Below, one piece after another: positions 9,023 to 17,930 of a stretch of 64,000 bases of DNA (its first letter is position 1; each line of letters starts with the position of its first letter). This DNA is from Flavobacteriaceae bacterium LYZ1037. Its GTDB lineage: Bacteria > Bacteroidota > Bacteroidia > Flavobacteriales > Flavobacteriaceae. The translations under genes were made by a program, and so were the position numbers. The stretch lies in contig QFWS01000003.1 of the NCBI GenBank assembly GCA_003144015.1, positions 248,001-312,000 of the forward strand, given 5' to 3'. The notes beneath the pieces were generated by a model. That model searched no databases. It was not told the origin of the DNA and saw only the letters and a program-made list of their open reading frames with translations.

Positions 9023-9298
9023 TTAAAAGAAAATGGATAAATCGAATTCTATAATAAAAAGGAAGATTAAAACTAGAATAGCAATAATAATTAAAACACG
9101 CTTATTTACGGTTCTATCTGCATTGTTTTTATAATCGTCGAGAGCAGAAACAAGCTTGCCCTTCAATCCTTTATTACTTCCAACAGTTGTTCTAAATTCG
9201 TCGAACTTGTGTTTAATTTCATACGGATTTCCTTCACCCTTATAATGTCTTGGTGTATAACTATATGTTTTATTTTTTCTTGTTTTAAAAATACCCAT
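9023..9298 (-). CDS. Small single-helix membrane protein (often mislabelled riboflavin synthase beta)
   Basis: A 91-residue protein that is basic and polar for its first 65 residues (MGIFKTRKNKTYSYTPRHYK) and ends in one strongly hydrophobic helix (about 68-86). It looks like a tail-anchored cytoplasmic protein. Homologues in flavobacteria often carry the name 'riboflavin synthase subunit beta' because ribH is nearby; nothing in this sequence supports an enzymatic role. It lies 7 bases upstream of mutL and 8 bases downstream of a second tail-anchored small protein whose start and end resemble it. Confidence 0.7.
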   Translation of the reverse strand: MGIFKTRKNKTYSYTPRHYKGEGNPYEIKHKFDEFRTTVGSNKGLKGKLVSALDDYKNNADRTVNKRVLIIIAILVLIFLFIIEFDLSIFF

Positions 9299-9306
9299 AC
9301 TATCTT

Positions 9307-9519
9307 CTATTCATAACCACTTAATATATACAAAAGCACTAATATAGCTATCAAAAATAAGACCATATATAATGGAGAGGTTAAAATGCTGTTTTTTCGC
9401 TCTCTGGTTCGTTTTAACGCTTGCCATTTTGACTGAATATCTTCTTCAGGATGAACCGTATCATCTTTCTGATAGGTAGGCTTGATGTTAAATTGTCTAT
9501 TCTTTTTGAATATTGCCAC
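9307..9519 (-). CDS. Small tail-anchored membrane protein
   Basis: A 70-residue protein with a basic N-terminus (MAIFKKNRQFNIKPTYQK), a charged middle (QSKWQALKRTRERK) and a C-terminal transmembrane segment (about 49-66, AILVLLYIL). No known domain is recognised. The opening M-x-IFK and the C-terminal AILVL resemble the neighbouring 91-residue protein, so the two may be distant paralogues. The ATG at 9519 begins the frame. The 126 bases between it and ribH hold no obvious terminator, so the ribH-to-rhomboid block may be one transcript. Confidence 0.65.
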   Translation of the reverse strand: MAIFKKNRQFNIKPTYQKDDTVHPEEDIQSKWQALKRTRERKNSILTSPLYMVLFLIAILVLLYILSGYE

Positions 9520-9645
9520 TAGAAATTTTGTTATACTTCAAATGTACTTAAAATACAAAGAAATAACGGTTTAGAACTGCCAAAAATTGTTAATAAATGC
9601 TTCTGAAAGTTTCGAATTAAAAGCGAAGCATTAGGTATAAATACA

Positions 9646-10131
9646 TTAGGGTTTTGTATTAAGGTCTGCCATTTTTATGGCGGCTATTGCTGCTTCTGTT
9701 CCTTTATTTCCATGTTTACCACCAGAACGATCAATAGCTTGTTGCAGATTAGTATCTGTTAGTACACAAAAAATTACAGGCACATTGTGTAGAATATTTA
9801 AATCTTTGATGCCTTGAGAAACTGCTTCGCAAACAAAATCGAAATGTTTAGTTTCTCCTTGAATAACACTTCCAATAGCAATAACAGCATGGACGCTTTG
9901 TTCTTGCATTTTTTTACTACCAAAAATAAGCTCGTAGCTTCCAGGAACATTCCAACGTATAATATTTTCTAAAGCAACACCATTTTCTATCAAAGCATCA
10001 ATTGCACCTTGGTACAGACCTTCAGTAATGGACTCATTCCATTCTGAAACAACAATCCCAAACCGAAAATTTTTCGCGTTTGGGATTGTAGTTTTATCGT
10101 ATTCAGATAAATTGTTGTTTTCTGTTGCCAT
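9646..10131 (-). CDS. ribH: 6,7-dimethyl-8-ribityllumazine synthase
   Basis: Penultimate enzyme of riboflavin synthesis. It condenses 5-amino-6-ribitylamino-uracil with 3,4-dihydroxy-2-butanone 4-phosphate and assembles as an icosahedral or pentameric particle. The 161-residue length is typical. Family motifs are seen: VVSEWNESITEGL near residues 28-40, PGSYELI near 63-69, IAIGSVIQGETKHFDFV near 84-100 and DRSGGKHGNKGTEAA near 134-148. No FMN riboswitch or other rib genes are near. It is 26 bases downstream of the TPR gene on the same strand, an arrangement conserved in flavobacteria. Confidence 0.95.
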   Translation of the reverse strand: MATENNNLSEYDKTTIPNAKNFRFGIVVSEWNESITEGLYQGAIDALIENGVALENIIRWNVPGSYELIFGSKKMQEQSVHAVIAIGSVIQGETKHFDFVCEAVSQGIKDLNILHNVPVIFCVLTDTNLQQAIDRSGGKHGNKGTEAAIAAIKMADLNTKP

Positions 10132-10157
10132 GTTTACTTACCGAAAAATCGGATAGA

Positions 10158-10928
10158 TTATTTACCAGATAAAGCTTGTGCTTTACCAATAAAGACATCA
10201 ATATTAGTTGCTTCTGTTGAAGAAGGATAATTCTCTTTAATGTCATTAAAATTCGTTAATGCTTTATCAGCTTTCCCTAATTCTAAAGCGATAATACCTG
10301 CTTTATATAAATATAATGGTGTTGTAAATTCGTTGGTTCTTAATTTTGCAGCTTGCTCGTAATAATCTAAAGCATCTTCTGGTTGATTTAATTGCACAAA
10401 TGCATCACCAATACTTCCTTTAGCCATTGGAGCTAAAACTTCATCATTACTAGAAAAATCTCCTAAATAAGTAACAGCGTTCTTGTAATCTTTAAGATTT
10501 AAATAAGCCATTCCTGCATAGTAGTTCGCTAGATTTCCTGCTTGAGATCCACTGTATTCTGAAGCTATATCTAACATACCTAATTTTCCTTCCCCACCAT
10601 TAAGTGCTAAGGTATAAAGAGAATCTTTAGATGCACCAGTAACAGCTTCATTAAAATATTTCTTTGCTTGGAACATTTCGTTCATTGCCTCGCTTTGTTT
10701 TGGCTTTGCAACAAACTCGTTAAATCCTAGATACCCTAAAACGATTGCAGCTACAATACCAATAATAATAAAAATGTATTTTTGATTTGCTATAACCCAA
10801 TCTTCCGTTTTAGAAGCAGATTCGTCTAATGTGTTAAAAACTTCAGCAGTTGTTGAGTTGTCAGCAATATCATGCTCTTTTTCCTCTTTTGTTGCTGGTT
10901 TATATCCTCTTTTCTTATAAGTTGCCAT
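10158..10928 (-). CDS. Tetratricopeptide repeat membrane protein (YfgM-like)
   Basis: A 256-residue protein. I chose the ATG at 10928 (MATYKKRGYKP) over an in-frame start eight codons earlier because this N-terminus is the conserved form. A cytoplasmic head of about 50 residues (rich in K, E, T) precedes one transmembrane helix (about 54-74). A periplasmic part with three to four TPR units (about 100-250, for example ANYYAGMAYLNLKDYKNAVTYL) follows. The layout is like YfgM, a partner of the periplasmic chaperone network, but equivalence is inference. It is divergent from recF, with 132 bases between them. Confidence 0.8.
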   Translation of the reverse strand: MATYKKRGYKPATKEEKEHDIADNSTTAEVFNTLDESASKTEDWVIANQKYIFIIIGIVAAIVLGYLGFNEFVAKPKQSEAMNEMFQAKKYFNEAVTGASKDSLYTLALNGGEGKLGMLDIASEYSGSQAGNLANYYAGMAYLNLKDYKNAVTYLGDFSSNDEVLAPMAKGSIGDAFVQLNQPEDALDYYEQAAKLRTNEFTTPLYLYKAGIIALELGKADKALTNFNDIKENYPSSTEATNIDVFIGKAQALSGK

Positions 10929-11060
10929 ATATTCTAAATTAATGCGTGGCAAAAATATGATTTTTCTTCATATATAAAAGCCTATTTATTTGTTATTTTT
11001 CAATAATTTGCACAACCTTTTTTATTTAAAAACTCAAAAACAGAATTAAGCGGCATTTTT

Positions 11061-12140
11061 ATGATTTTAAAATCACTTTCATTACTAAACTATAAAAATT
11101 TTGAAAGTCAGTCTTTTGCTTTTAATCACAAAATAAATTGTTTCGTTGGCAATAATGGTGTTGGGAAAACAAATGTGTTGGATGCTATCTATCATTTATC
11201 TTTCGGTAAAAGCTATTTTAACCCCATTGCTTCTCAAAATATAAGGCATGACGAAGCCTTCTTTGTAATTAATGGCGATTATGAAAAGGAGGGTAAAACC
11301 GAAAAGATAGTGGTAAGTCTTAAAAAAGGGCAGAAAAAAATTATAAAAAGGAATAGTAAAGCTTACGAAAGATTTAGCAACCATATTGGCTTTTTACCAC
11401 TTGTTATTATTTCTCCAGCCGATAGGGATTTAATTACTGAAGGTAGTACAATGAGGCGAAAATTTATGGATAGTGTGATTTCGCAAAGCGATAAGCACTA
11501 TTTAGACAATTTAATTAATTATAATAAAACTTTAGTTCAAAGAAATTCTTTATTAAAGTACTTTGCTTTAAATAACACCTTTAATGCAGATACTCTTGAC
11601 GTATACAATAAGCAGCTTGACACCTATGGGAGTATTGTTTTTGAAAAAAGACAGGCCTTTTTAGAAACTTTTATTCCTATTTTTAAAGAACGTTACAAAG
11701 CCATTAGTAATGGAAACGAAATGGTTAACTTAAGTTATAGCAGTCATTTATTAGACGACAAATTAGAAACTCTATTAAAGACTTCCTTAAATAAGGACAA
11801 GGCGTTACAATACACAAGCGTTGGCATACATAAAGACGATTTAATTTTTGAAATTGAAGGACATCCTATTAAAAAGTTTGGCAGTCAAGGGCAACAGAAA
11901 TCTTATTTAATTGCTTTAAAATTGGCTCAATTCGATTTTATAAAAGCACAAAGTGGTGTGAATCCTATTTTGTTACTAGATGATATTTTTGATAAATTAG
12001 ATGAGCAACGTGTGTCTCAAATTATTAAATTGGTAGACGATGAAAACTTTGGTCAATTATTTATTAGTGATACGCATGCAGATAGAACTGAAAATGCTGT
12101 AAAACAAGTACATCAATCTTATGAAATTTTTAAATTATGA
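11061..12140 (+). CDS. recF: DNA replication and repair protein RecF
   Basis: SMC-like ATPase of the RecFOR pathway that loads RecA at gapped DNA. The 359-residue length is standard. Walker [10 protein letters not shown] is at residues 30-38, the ABC signature region SQGQQKS is near 278, and Walker B is [16 protein letters not shown] near 307-320. A D-loop-like tail (ISDTHAD) follows. The next gene overlaps by four bases (ATGA), so translation is coupled. The region upstream (10,953-11,060) is shared with the divergent TPR gene. Confidence 0.95.
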   Translation: MILKSLSLLNYKNFESQSFAFNHKINCFVGNNGVGKTNVLDAIYHLSFGKSYFNPIASQNIRHDEAFFVINGDYEKEGKTEKIVVSLKKGQKKIIKRNSKAYERFSNHIGFLPLVIISPADRDLITEGSTMRRKFMDSVISQSDKHYLDNLINYNKTLVQRNSLLKYFALNNTFNADTLDVYNKQLDTYGSIVFEKRQAFLETFIPIFKERYKAISNGNEMVNLSYSSHLLDDKLETLLKTSLNKDKALQYTSVGIHKDDLIFEIEGHPIKKFGSQGQQKSYLIALKLAQFDFIKAQSGVNPILLLDDIFDKLDEQRVSQIIKLVDDENFGQLFISDTHADRTENAVKQVHQSYEIFKL

Positions 12141-12556
12141 AACAATTTATAACATTTACTATTATAGCTTTATGCTTTAATAGCTGTTCCAAAAATCCAG
12201 AAACATTTATAAATCATCTCGATGGTTATTGGGAAATTGAAGAAGTAACTTTAGCAGATGGCACCAAAAAAAGCTATACTTATAATGATACTGTTGATTA
12301 CATTGAAGTCAATGATAGCTTGATTGGATTTCGAGTAAAATTGAAACCTATTTTCGATGGCTCTTTTGAAACCTCTAAAGATTCTGAACAATTTACTATT
12401 AAAATTGAAAACGATAGTTTGAATTTGTATTACAAAACACCTTTCGACAATTGGAAAGAAACCGTTTTGTTAGCAACTGAAGATCAACTTAAGGTAGTAA
12501 ACAAAAATAAAGCTGTATTTTTATATAAGAAATTTATTCCTATAAACTTAGATTAA
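12137..12556 (+). CDS. Small putative lipoprotein between recF and dciA-like gene
   Basis: A 139-residue protein with a short hydrophobic signal (residues 4-15) and a cysteine at position 17 (CFNSCSKN) that could be lipidated; the lipobox is loose. The remainder ([24 protein letters not shown]...) resembles a lipocalin-like beta-barrel of the type used by many Bacteroidota lipoproteins, but the match is only by pattern. It starts four bases inside recF and its stop shares a base with the ATG of the DUF721 gene. This tight recF-lipoprotein-DUF721 order is typical of flavobacteria. Confidence 0.7.
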   Translation: MKQFITFTIIALCFNSCSKNPETFINHLDGYWEIEEVTLADGTKKSYTYNDTVDYIEVNDSLIGFRVKLKPIFDGSFETSKDSEQFTIKIENDSLNLYYKTPFDNWKETVLLATEDQLKVVNKNKAVFLYKKFIPINLD

Positions 12557-12852
12557 TGGCCAAACGAAATAACGAACACATTAGCATTTCTGATGCATTA
12601 AAAGAATTTGTTGAAACCAACAAGTTAGAATATGGTTTAGATGTTGTAAACGTTCAAGACACATGGAGAGACATGATGGGAAATGGGGTAAATAATTACA
12701 CAACAGATATTCAGTTAAAGAACAACACACTTTATGTTCAATTAAGCTCTAGCGTTCTAAGAGAAGAGCTTAGCTATGGAAAAGAGAAAATTATTTCTAT
12801 GTTAAATGAATCTCTTGGAAAAGACGTAATCAAGAAGCTGGTATTACGTTAA
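12556..12852 (+). CDS. DUF721 / DciA-like protein
   Basis: A 98-residue protein of the DUF721 family. It begins with a conserved ISISDALKEFVETNKLEYGL-type segment, then W-RDMMGNGV, then beta strands TLYVQLSSSVLREELSY, the KH-like fold of the family. In bacteria lacking DnaC/DnaI, DUF721 proteins (DciA) load the replicative helicase, and Bacteroidota encode this type. The short flavobacterial version has only the DUF721 core, so equivalence to DciA is probable rather than proven. It is coupled to the upstream lipoprotein gene (TAATG). Confidence 0.8.
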   Translation: MAKRNNEHISISDALKEFVETNKLEYGLDVVNVQDTWRDMMGNGVNNYTTDIQLKNNTLYVQLSSSVLREELSYGKEKIISMLNESLGKDVIKKLVLR

Positions 12853-12932
12853 ATTATTAGCATAAAACAAGCCGTTAAATTCCTGGCACATTGTTTGCTT
12901 TATATATAATAATTAATTTAATATTATTTATT

Positions 12933-13124
12933 ATGAGTAAAGGAACAGTAAAATTCTTCAACGATGCCAAAGGTTTTGGCTTCATCACAGAAGAAGGTTC
13001 AAACAGAGAACATTTTGTACACATTTCAGGATTAATCGACGAAATTCGCGAAGGCGATGACGTTGAATTCGAATTGACAGAAGGTAAAAAAGGATTAAAC
13101 GCCATAAACGTAAAAGTTATTTAA
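12933..13124 (+). CDS. Cold-shock domain protein
   Basis: A 63-residue single-stranded nucleic-acid-binding protein (RNA chaperone). RNP1 is KGFGFI and RNP2 is HFVHI. I started at the ATG at 12933 (MSKGTVKFF); the frame is open 42 bases upstream, but those residues are hydrophobic and not part of the family. The AT-rich 80-base stretch between the DUF721 stop and this ATG is probably the 5' leader, which in cold-shock genes is often regulatory; no specific fold could be shown. A strong terminator follows at 13,151. Confidence 0.95.
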   Translation: MSKGTVKFFNDAKGFGFITEEGSNREHFVHISGLIDEIREGDDVEFELTEGKKGLNAINVKVI

Positions 13125-13150
13125 TATATACACTTATCTTTTTAAAACAA

Positions 13151-13181
13151 AAAACCCACAACATGATGTTGTGGGTTTTTT
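13151..13181. terminator. Bidirectional intrinsic terminator
   Basis: A perfect 13-bp stem (13151-13163 with 13167-13179) closes on a 3-base loop. It has an A-run on one side and a T-run on the other, so it can end transcription from the cold-shock gene (+) and from the convergent M4 protease gene (-). Confidence 0.9.
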
Positions 13182-13198
13182 AGTATATATAAGTTTTA

Positions 13199-15742
13199 TT
13201 ATTGCTTAATTAATTTCATTACTCGAGTAGCATTTTTAGCATGAACATTCATGAAATAAATTCCAGAAGTTACTTGTGTTATATCTATCGTATAAAGACT
13301 TTGACCATTTGAAAGGTCGATGGTATTAATTAACCTTCCGTTAATATCAAATATTTCAGCTTTAATTAAATCGATATTATTTAAGTTTTTAAGTGTAAAT
13401 TCTCCATTTGATGGGTTTGGATACACTTTAATAGTATTCTGTAAACTTTCAAAATCTGCAATCGAAAGGCTCATATCGCAATTGTAGACTGTAATATCAT
13501 CTATATACCATCCTTCTCTTCCATTACAGCCATCGGTTCCAACTTCAAATCTAAATTGAATGCTTGCATTGGCAGTTACTCCCAAAACAGATAAATCGAT
13601 ATAACTTCTTCCCCAACTTCCAGAGGTCGAACCACCATCAGAGCCCGTAAAAGCTTGCTCACCAGCTAAAGGGTTATCGTTTCCATTATTGTTAATTGTA
13701 CCATTGTAAGCATTTGCAGTAAAAGCACTTCCAGGCAATATAGACCAAGCATTGCCATTTAAACTATATTTTATATTTGCTCCATCCCAACTGTCTTCTG
13801 TGGATACGTAATGCATAAAAGTCATCTCAAAAGTTCCTGTTGGTTGATCTGGAATATTAATAATTGGACTTTCTAATCTTAGAATCCCATTCTGTAAAGA
13901 TGATGTACAATTCCCATTAACTGGATCGATCCCAAAAATAGCTTGTCCTGTTCTACCATCAGGTAAATTAGATTCTATAACCCAATCTCTAGCTTCCCAT
14001 GAGCTAGGGTTTGAAGCTACTTGAGACACGTTCCAACCACTCATTCCAGTTTCCCAATCTTCAAAAAATATAGGAACTGTTGCTGCAGCTTCACAAGGAT
14101 CAGCAGTAGCCGTAAGAATAGGTACAAATCCACAATTATTATCAGTTCTTAATTCGATAGCAATTAAAGTATTCACTAATTGGTTGTAATCTGAAGCAGT
14201 AATTATTTCTCCAGAAAGACCAACTGGAGCAGCTGTACTTAAACCTTCTAAATTAACTCCTAACAAATCTGTACAAGCAGCATCTAAAGCATCTGCTAAA
14301 GAATAAAAATCACTTGTAGCAGTAAGGTATTGGCTTTGAGCTCTCCAAAAAATATGAGCAGCTTTAGTGAAACCAATGCCACTAATAGTTTGACCATTAT
14401 AGGTTCCTCCATCTACTAAAAGCGCATAGGTATGATTAGGAATTCCAGAATTTGAGTGGACTCCTCCACCATCTCCTTCGCCACAATAATATTGACCATC
14501 TGTTAATTTCCCTGGATCTCCATTACATGGTGGATTCCACATATCTCTAATTGCACCACCAAAAGCAGAAGCATCCTCTCCCATTCTCCATCTATCCGAA
14601 CTATTACAAGCCGTTCTTAAAGATTGATCGTCGTCTGCATCTTCATAATTATTCAACAAATCCACCGTTTCTCCCCATATATCTGAGAAAGCTTCGTTCA
14701 TGGCTCCAGATTGGTAGGCATAAATAAGTCCACTTGTATATTCTGTATAGGCATGTCCCCATTCGTGAGCAATCACATCATCCGATGCTGTACCATTACA
14801 ATAATTTGCTGTAACACCATTCCAGTTAGCATTAGGGCAAGAAATATTTGGATTATTATTAATCGTTCGCATTTGCGCATCTGCACCATTATAAGATATA
14901 TAGCCAAACGCATTATTAAAAAAATTATACACATGTGCCGATGCCTCAACTTCATTTTGTTGCCAGATACTTAAAGTTCCTGGAAATGCATCTCCTTCTT
15001 GCCAAACAATGTTAGCCGTATTATTTTCGTAAACAATTCGATCTAAGGCATGAGCCATACCTGTAAATTGTTCCGTGATGTTTCCATTATGTGCATTTAC
15101 ATAAACATATTCTCTTACATCTGCATCATTTCTAACTTCAACTTCATACACCAAATATGTAGCTCCAAAAGAATTATTAATTAAACCTTTTTGAAATAAA
15201 TATAAGTTAGTATCAAAAGCAAACAAAGCAACTCCAGAAAGATTAATATCTTGTTTATTTACTGTTTCAATAGCTATCTGCTTTGCTTCTAAAATAGAAA
15301 TAGTAGGATTTGTATTATTTTTAATATTTGGTATATAATTACCATTAATAGCCGTTAGTTTATTTTCTGCATTAAAATGAAAACGTAGTTGTCCATCAAA
15401 TACTGGAACATTATTTTTATGTTGTGTTAATACTAATTGTTTAAAACCATAAGTATCTGTTTTAACAGATCCAAACACAAAAGATTCTTCAACAGTTGCA
15501 AAAGGAAACAAATTTTTATTGGTTTCTAAAAACGATACTACTTTTTCCTGAAGGGTAACACCTTCTAGATGTAAAGGGTTTGAAGCTGGAAACTTTATAA
15601 ATTCTGCAATACCGTTTTGGTTTACAGTTATTTTAGCATTGGTTTGAGATTGTAAATTCGTAATAGCATTTGTTGTGTTCTGTGAAAATATATGAGAGCT
15701 AAATATCACAAAAAGAAACAAAAGCATGGTAGCTTTTTTCAT
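13199..15742 (-). CDS. Secreted M4 (thermolysin-like) metallopeptidase with T9SS sorting domain
   Basis: An 847-residue secreted zinc protease. Order: signal peptide (1-20), FTP/PepSY inhibitory propeptide (about 40-220), then the M4 catalytic domain with HEWGH (His326, Glu327, His330) and the third zinc ligand Glu350 in MNEAFSDIWGE. A jelly-roll/MAM-like adhesion domain (about 560-755, EDWETGMSGW...EGWYIDDITVYNCD) follows. The last 80 residues are a Por-type type IX secretion sorting domain (KVYPNPSNGEF ... SGIYFMNVHA). It should therefore be exported by the Sec system and then T9SS, which in this group is coupled to gliding. It is monocistronic, flanked by terminators and the ndk gene. Confidence 0.93.
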   Translation of the reverse strand: MKKATMLLFLFVIFSSHIFSQNTTNAITNLQSQTNAKITVNQNGIAEFIKFPASNPLHLEGVTLQEKVVSFLETNKNLFPFATVEESFVFGSVKTDTYGFKQLVLTQHKNNVPVFDGQLRFHFNAENKLTAINGNYIPNIKNNTNPTISILEAKQIAIETVNKQDINLSGVALFAFDTNLYLFQKGLINNSFGATYLVYEVEVRNDADVREYVYVNAHNGNITEQFTGMAHALDRIVYENNTANIVWQEGDAFPGTLSIWQQNEVEASAHVYNFFNNAFGYISYNGADAQMRTINNNPNISCPNANWNGVTANYCNGTASDDVIAHEWGHAYTEYTSGLIYAYQSGAMNEAFSDIWGETVDLLNNYEDADDDQSLRTACNSSDRWRMGEDASAFGGAIRDMWNPPCNGDPGKLTDGQYYCGEGDGGGVHSNSGIPNHTYALLVDGGTYNGQTISGIGFTKAAHIFWRAQSQYLTATSDFYSLADALDAACTDLLGVNLEGLSTAAPVGLSGEIITASDYNQLVNTLIAIELRTDNNCGFVPILTATADPCEAAATVPIFFEDWETGMSGWNVSQVASNPSSWEARDWVIESNLPDGRTGQAIFGIDPVNGNCTSSLQNGILRLESPIINIPDQPTGTFEMTFMHYVSTEDSWDGANIKYSLNGNAWSILPGSAFTANAYNGTINNNGNDNPLAGEQAFTGSDGGSTSGSWGRSYIDLSVLGVTANASIQFRFEVGTDGCNGREGWYIDDITVYNCDMSLSIADFESLQNTIKVYPNPSNGEFTLKNLNNIDLIKAEIFDINGRLINTIDLSNGQSLYTIDITQVTSGIYFMNVHAKNATRVMKLIKQ

Positions 15743-15779
15743 TAGTAAGTTTTTAAGGTTAGGCGAATTTATAATAAAA

Positions 15780-15815
15780 AAATAAAAAAGCCTGAAAAAT
15801 ATTATTTTCAGGCTT
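15780..15815 (-). terminator. Intrinsic terminator after ndk
   Basis: An 11-bp perfect stem (15788-15798 with 15805-15815) and 6-base loop. On the minus strand it is followed by a T-rich tract and lies 26 bases past the ndk stop. Confidence 0.85.
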
Positions 15816-15840
15816 GATCTAATTTATAAGGATTGTTTTA

Positions 15841-16260
15841 TTAAAACATCTCTCTTCCAGAAAAATGAAAAGCACCTTCAATAGCAGCATTCTCATCGCT
15901 ATCACTTCCGTGAACTGCATTTTCTCCAATAGAAGCAGCATATAATTTTCTAATTGTACCTTCTGCAGCATCAGCAGGATTTGTAGCACCAATTAAAGTT
16001 CTAAAATCTTCAACTGCATTCTCTTTTTCTAAAATAGCAGCTACAATAGGACCACGTGTCATATATTCTACTAATTCTCCAAAGAAAGGTCTTTCGTTAT
16101 GAACTGCATAAAATGCTTGAGCATCTGCTGTAGTCATTTGTGTTAATTTCATTGCTACGATTCTAAAACCTGAAGCATTAATTTTCTCTAAAATTGCGCC
16201 AATGTGTCCTTTTTCAACCGAATCAGGCTTAAGCATTGTAAATGTTCTGTTAGTTGCCAT
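15841..16260 (-). CDS. ndk: Nucleoside-diphosphate kinase
   Basis: Exchanges gamma-phosphate between nucleoside tri- and diphosphates through a phospho-histidine. The 139-residue length is typical. It begins [18 protein letters not shown], and the active-site motif [12 protein letters not shown] contains the catalytic histidine (near residue 117). It is a single gene with its own promoter upstream (TACTTTTG box at 16283-16290) and its own terminator. Confidence 0.97.
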   Translation of the reverse strand: MATNRTFTMLKPDSVEKGHIGAILEKINASGFRIVAMKLTQMTTADAQAFYAVHNERPFFGELVEYMTRGPIVAAILEKENAVEDFRTLIGATNPADAAEGTIRKLYAASIGENAVHGSDSDENAAIEGAFHFSGREMF

Positions 16261-16282
16261 TTATTTTTTTTTTAATTTCGTG

Positions 16283-16316
16283 CAAAAGTAAGGTATTTCA
16301 TTATAAAAACCACAAT
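16283..16316 (-). promoter_or_regulatory. Predicted ndk promoter
   Basis: On the minus strand a perfect Bacteroidota -7 box TACTTTTG (16283-16290) is preceded, about 22 bases away, by an ATTG (-33-like, 16313-16316). The start codon of ndk is 22 bases downstream. Confidence 0.55.
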
Positions 16317-16335
16317 TTCCAATATTAAAAAATTG

Positions 16336-16343
16336 TATCTTCG
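16336..16343 (+). promoter_or_regulatory. Predicted nrnA -7 box
   Basis: TATCTTCG differs from the TAnnTTTG consensus at one position and ends six bases before the nrnA ATG. If used, the mRNA would have almost no leader. Confidence 0.4.
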
Positions 16344-16349
16344 TTGCCT

Positions 16350-17369
16350 ATGACAAAAGACGCTATTAAAAACATAAAACAACTGTTAGAAACACCTAAG
16401 CAGATAGTTATTGTTCCTCATAAAAATCCAGATGGAGACGCTATTGGTTCGACACTCGGGTTATACCATTACCTTTTAAAACACAACCATATAGCAACTG
16501 TTATTGCACCAAACGATTATCCTGATTTTTTAAAATGGATGCCCGAAGAATCAAAAGTTTTAAAATACGATTCTCAAAAAGAACAAAGCGATAATTTAAT
16601 AAATAATGCTGATGTTATTTTTACATTAGATTTTAATGCCTTAAATAGAGCTGGAGACATGGAAGATGTTTTAGCGACAAGTAAAGCTGTAAAAATAATG
16701 ATAGATCATCATCAACAACCAGATTCATATGCAACCTATATGTATTCGGATGTTAGCATGAGTTCGACTTGCGAAATGGTCTATCATTTCATAGACATGC
16801 TTGGTAACAAAGACCAAATAGATTCTGATATTTCTAGTTGTTTATATGCTGGAATTATGACAGATACTGGATCGTTTCGGTTTCCATCAACAACTAGTAA
16901 AACACATCTTGTAGTTGCAGATTTAATAGACAAAGGCGCAAATCATTCAGACATACACAATCATATTTTTGACACTAATAGTTACGAACGCATGCAACTT
17001 TTGGGTTGTGCACTTACCAATTTAAAAGTATTACCAGAGTATAGAACAGCCTACATAACATTATCTCAAGACGAACTCAATCAATTCAAATTTAAAAAAG
17101 GAGATACCGAAGGGTTTGTTAATTATGCGTTATCCTTAAACAACATTATTTTTGCTGCAATTTTTATTGAAGATTCACAAAATAACATCATTAAAATATC
17201 GTTACGTTCTAAAGGAAATTTTTCTGTTAACGAATTTTCTAGAGCTCATTTTGAAGGTGGAGGACATACAAATGCTGCTGGAGGAAAAAGTGATTTAGAC
17301 TTAAAATTAACCATTGAAAATTTTATTAGTATATTACCAAGCTATAAAAATGCCCTAAACAATGCGTAG
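16350..17369 (+). CDS. nrnA: DHH/DHHA1 phosphoesterase, NrnA-type oligoribonuclease / pAp phosphatase
   Basis: A 339-residue cytoplasmic enzyme that degrades short oligoribonucleotides (and, in Bacillus, 3'-phosphoadenosine 5'-phosphate). DHH motifs are present: PHKNPDGDAIGS, DFNALNRAGD, MIDHHQQPD and MTDTGSFRFPST. The C-terminal DHHA1 glycine-rich motif is EGGGHTNAAGG. I chose the ATG at 16350 over an upstream TTG. The last 8 bases overlap gldI. The nrnA-gldI-peptidylprolyl isomerase order is common in gliding flavobacteria; a direct link between the nuclease and gliding is not known. Confidence 0.88.
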   Translation: MTKDAIKNIKQLLETPKQIVIVPHKNPDGDAIGSTLGLYHYLLKHNHIATVIAPNDYPDFLKWMPEESKVLKYDSQKEQSDNLINNADVIFTLDFNALNRAGDMEDVLATSKAVKIMIDHHQQPDSYATYMYSDVSMSSTCEMVYHFIDMLGNKDQIDSDISSCLYAGIMTDTGSFRFPSTTSKTHLVVADLIDKGANHSDIHNHIFDTNSYERMQLLGCALTNLKVLPEYRTAYITLSQDELNQFKFKKGDTEGFVNYALSLNNIIFAAIFIEDSQNNIIKISLRSKGNFSVNEFSRAHFEGGGHTNAAGGKSDLDLKLTIENFISILPSYKNALNNA

Positions 17370-17910
17370 AATAATTACCATAATAATAGGCTCTCTGCTT
17401 CTAGTAGCTTGCAAATCGCCAGAAGCTAGAAGACCCATTTCTTCAAAATCTGGTTCTTTTATTGATGCTTCCGTTGCTAGAAACATTAAACTAAACGAGA
17501 AAGAGCAGTCTTTTATAAAAAAAATAATGAAAGAAAATCCGAATGAAAAATATTTAGCATCGGAAAATGGTTTTTGGTATTATTACAACACAAAACAAGC
17601 AGACAGTTTGATATCTCCAGATTTTGGCGATATTGTCAACTTTATTTACGATATAAAAACATTAAACGGACAAGTTATTTATACTAAAGACGACATAAAA
17701 ACTCAAAATTATGTCATGGATAAACAAGAACTTTTTTCTGGATTAAGAGAAGGCTTAAAACTTATGAAAGCTGGAGAAACGGTCACTTTTATGTTTCCAT
17801 CACAGAAAGCATATGGATATTATGGAGACGAAAACAGAATTGGAACTAACGTTCCACTAATTTGCGAAGTCTCTATAAACTCAATTATAGATAATCAACA
17901 AGAACAATAA
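17362..17910 (+). CDS. gldI: Gliding motility lipoprotein GldI (FKBP-type)
   Basis: A 182-residue lipoprotein (signal MRRIITIIIGSLLLVAC, lipidated Cys17) with an FKBP-like domain (about 90-175): FGDIVNFIYDI, LFSGLREGLKLMKAGETVTFMFPSQKAYGYYG. In Flavobacterium johnsoniae GldI is one of the Gld proteins needed for gliding and type IX secretion. It is thought to help fold envelope components. The gene overlaps nrnA by 8 bases and is followed by a second prolyl isomerase gene, suggesting a small envelope-folding operon. Confidence 0.88.
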   Translation: MRRIITIIIGSLLLVACKSPEARRPISSKSGSFIDASVARNIKLNEKEQSFIKKIMKENPNEKYLASENGFWYYYNTKQADSLISPDFGDIVNFIYDIKTLNGQVIYTKDDIKTQNYVMDKQELFSGLREGLKLMKAGETVTFMFPSQKAYGYYGDENRIGTNVPLICEVSINSIIDNQQEQ

Positions 17911-17930
17911 AACACTAATTTTAATTACAA

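Noticed and set aside
9023-9298. Riboflavin synthase beta subunit
   Set aside because: The name comes from genome annotation habit. The protein is 91 residues with one helix and has no lumazine-synthase motifs; the real enzyme is ribH at 9,646.
9520-9645. FMN riboswitch near ribH
   Set aside because: Neither this gap nor the 26-base gap upstream of ribH shows the conserved RFN elements; the sequences are AT-rich and too short.
12875-13105. 76-residue minus-strand frame over the cold-shock gene
   Set aside because: It overlaps the conserved cold-shock coding sequence in the opposite frame and has no family features.
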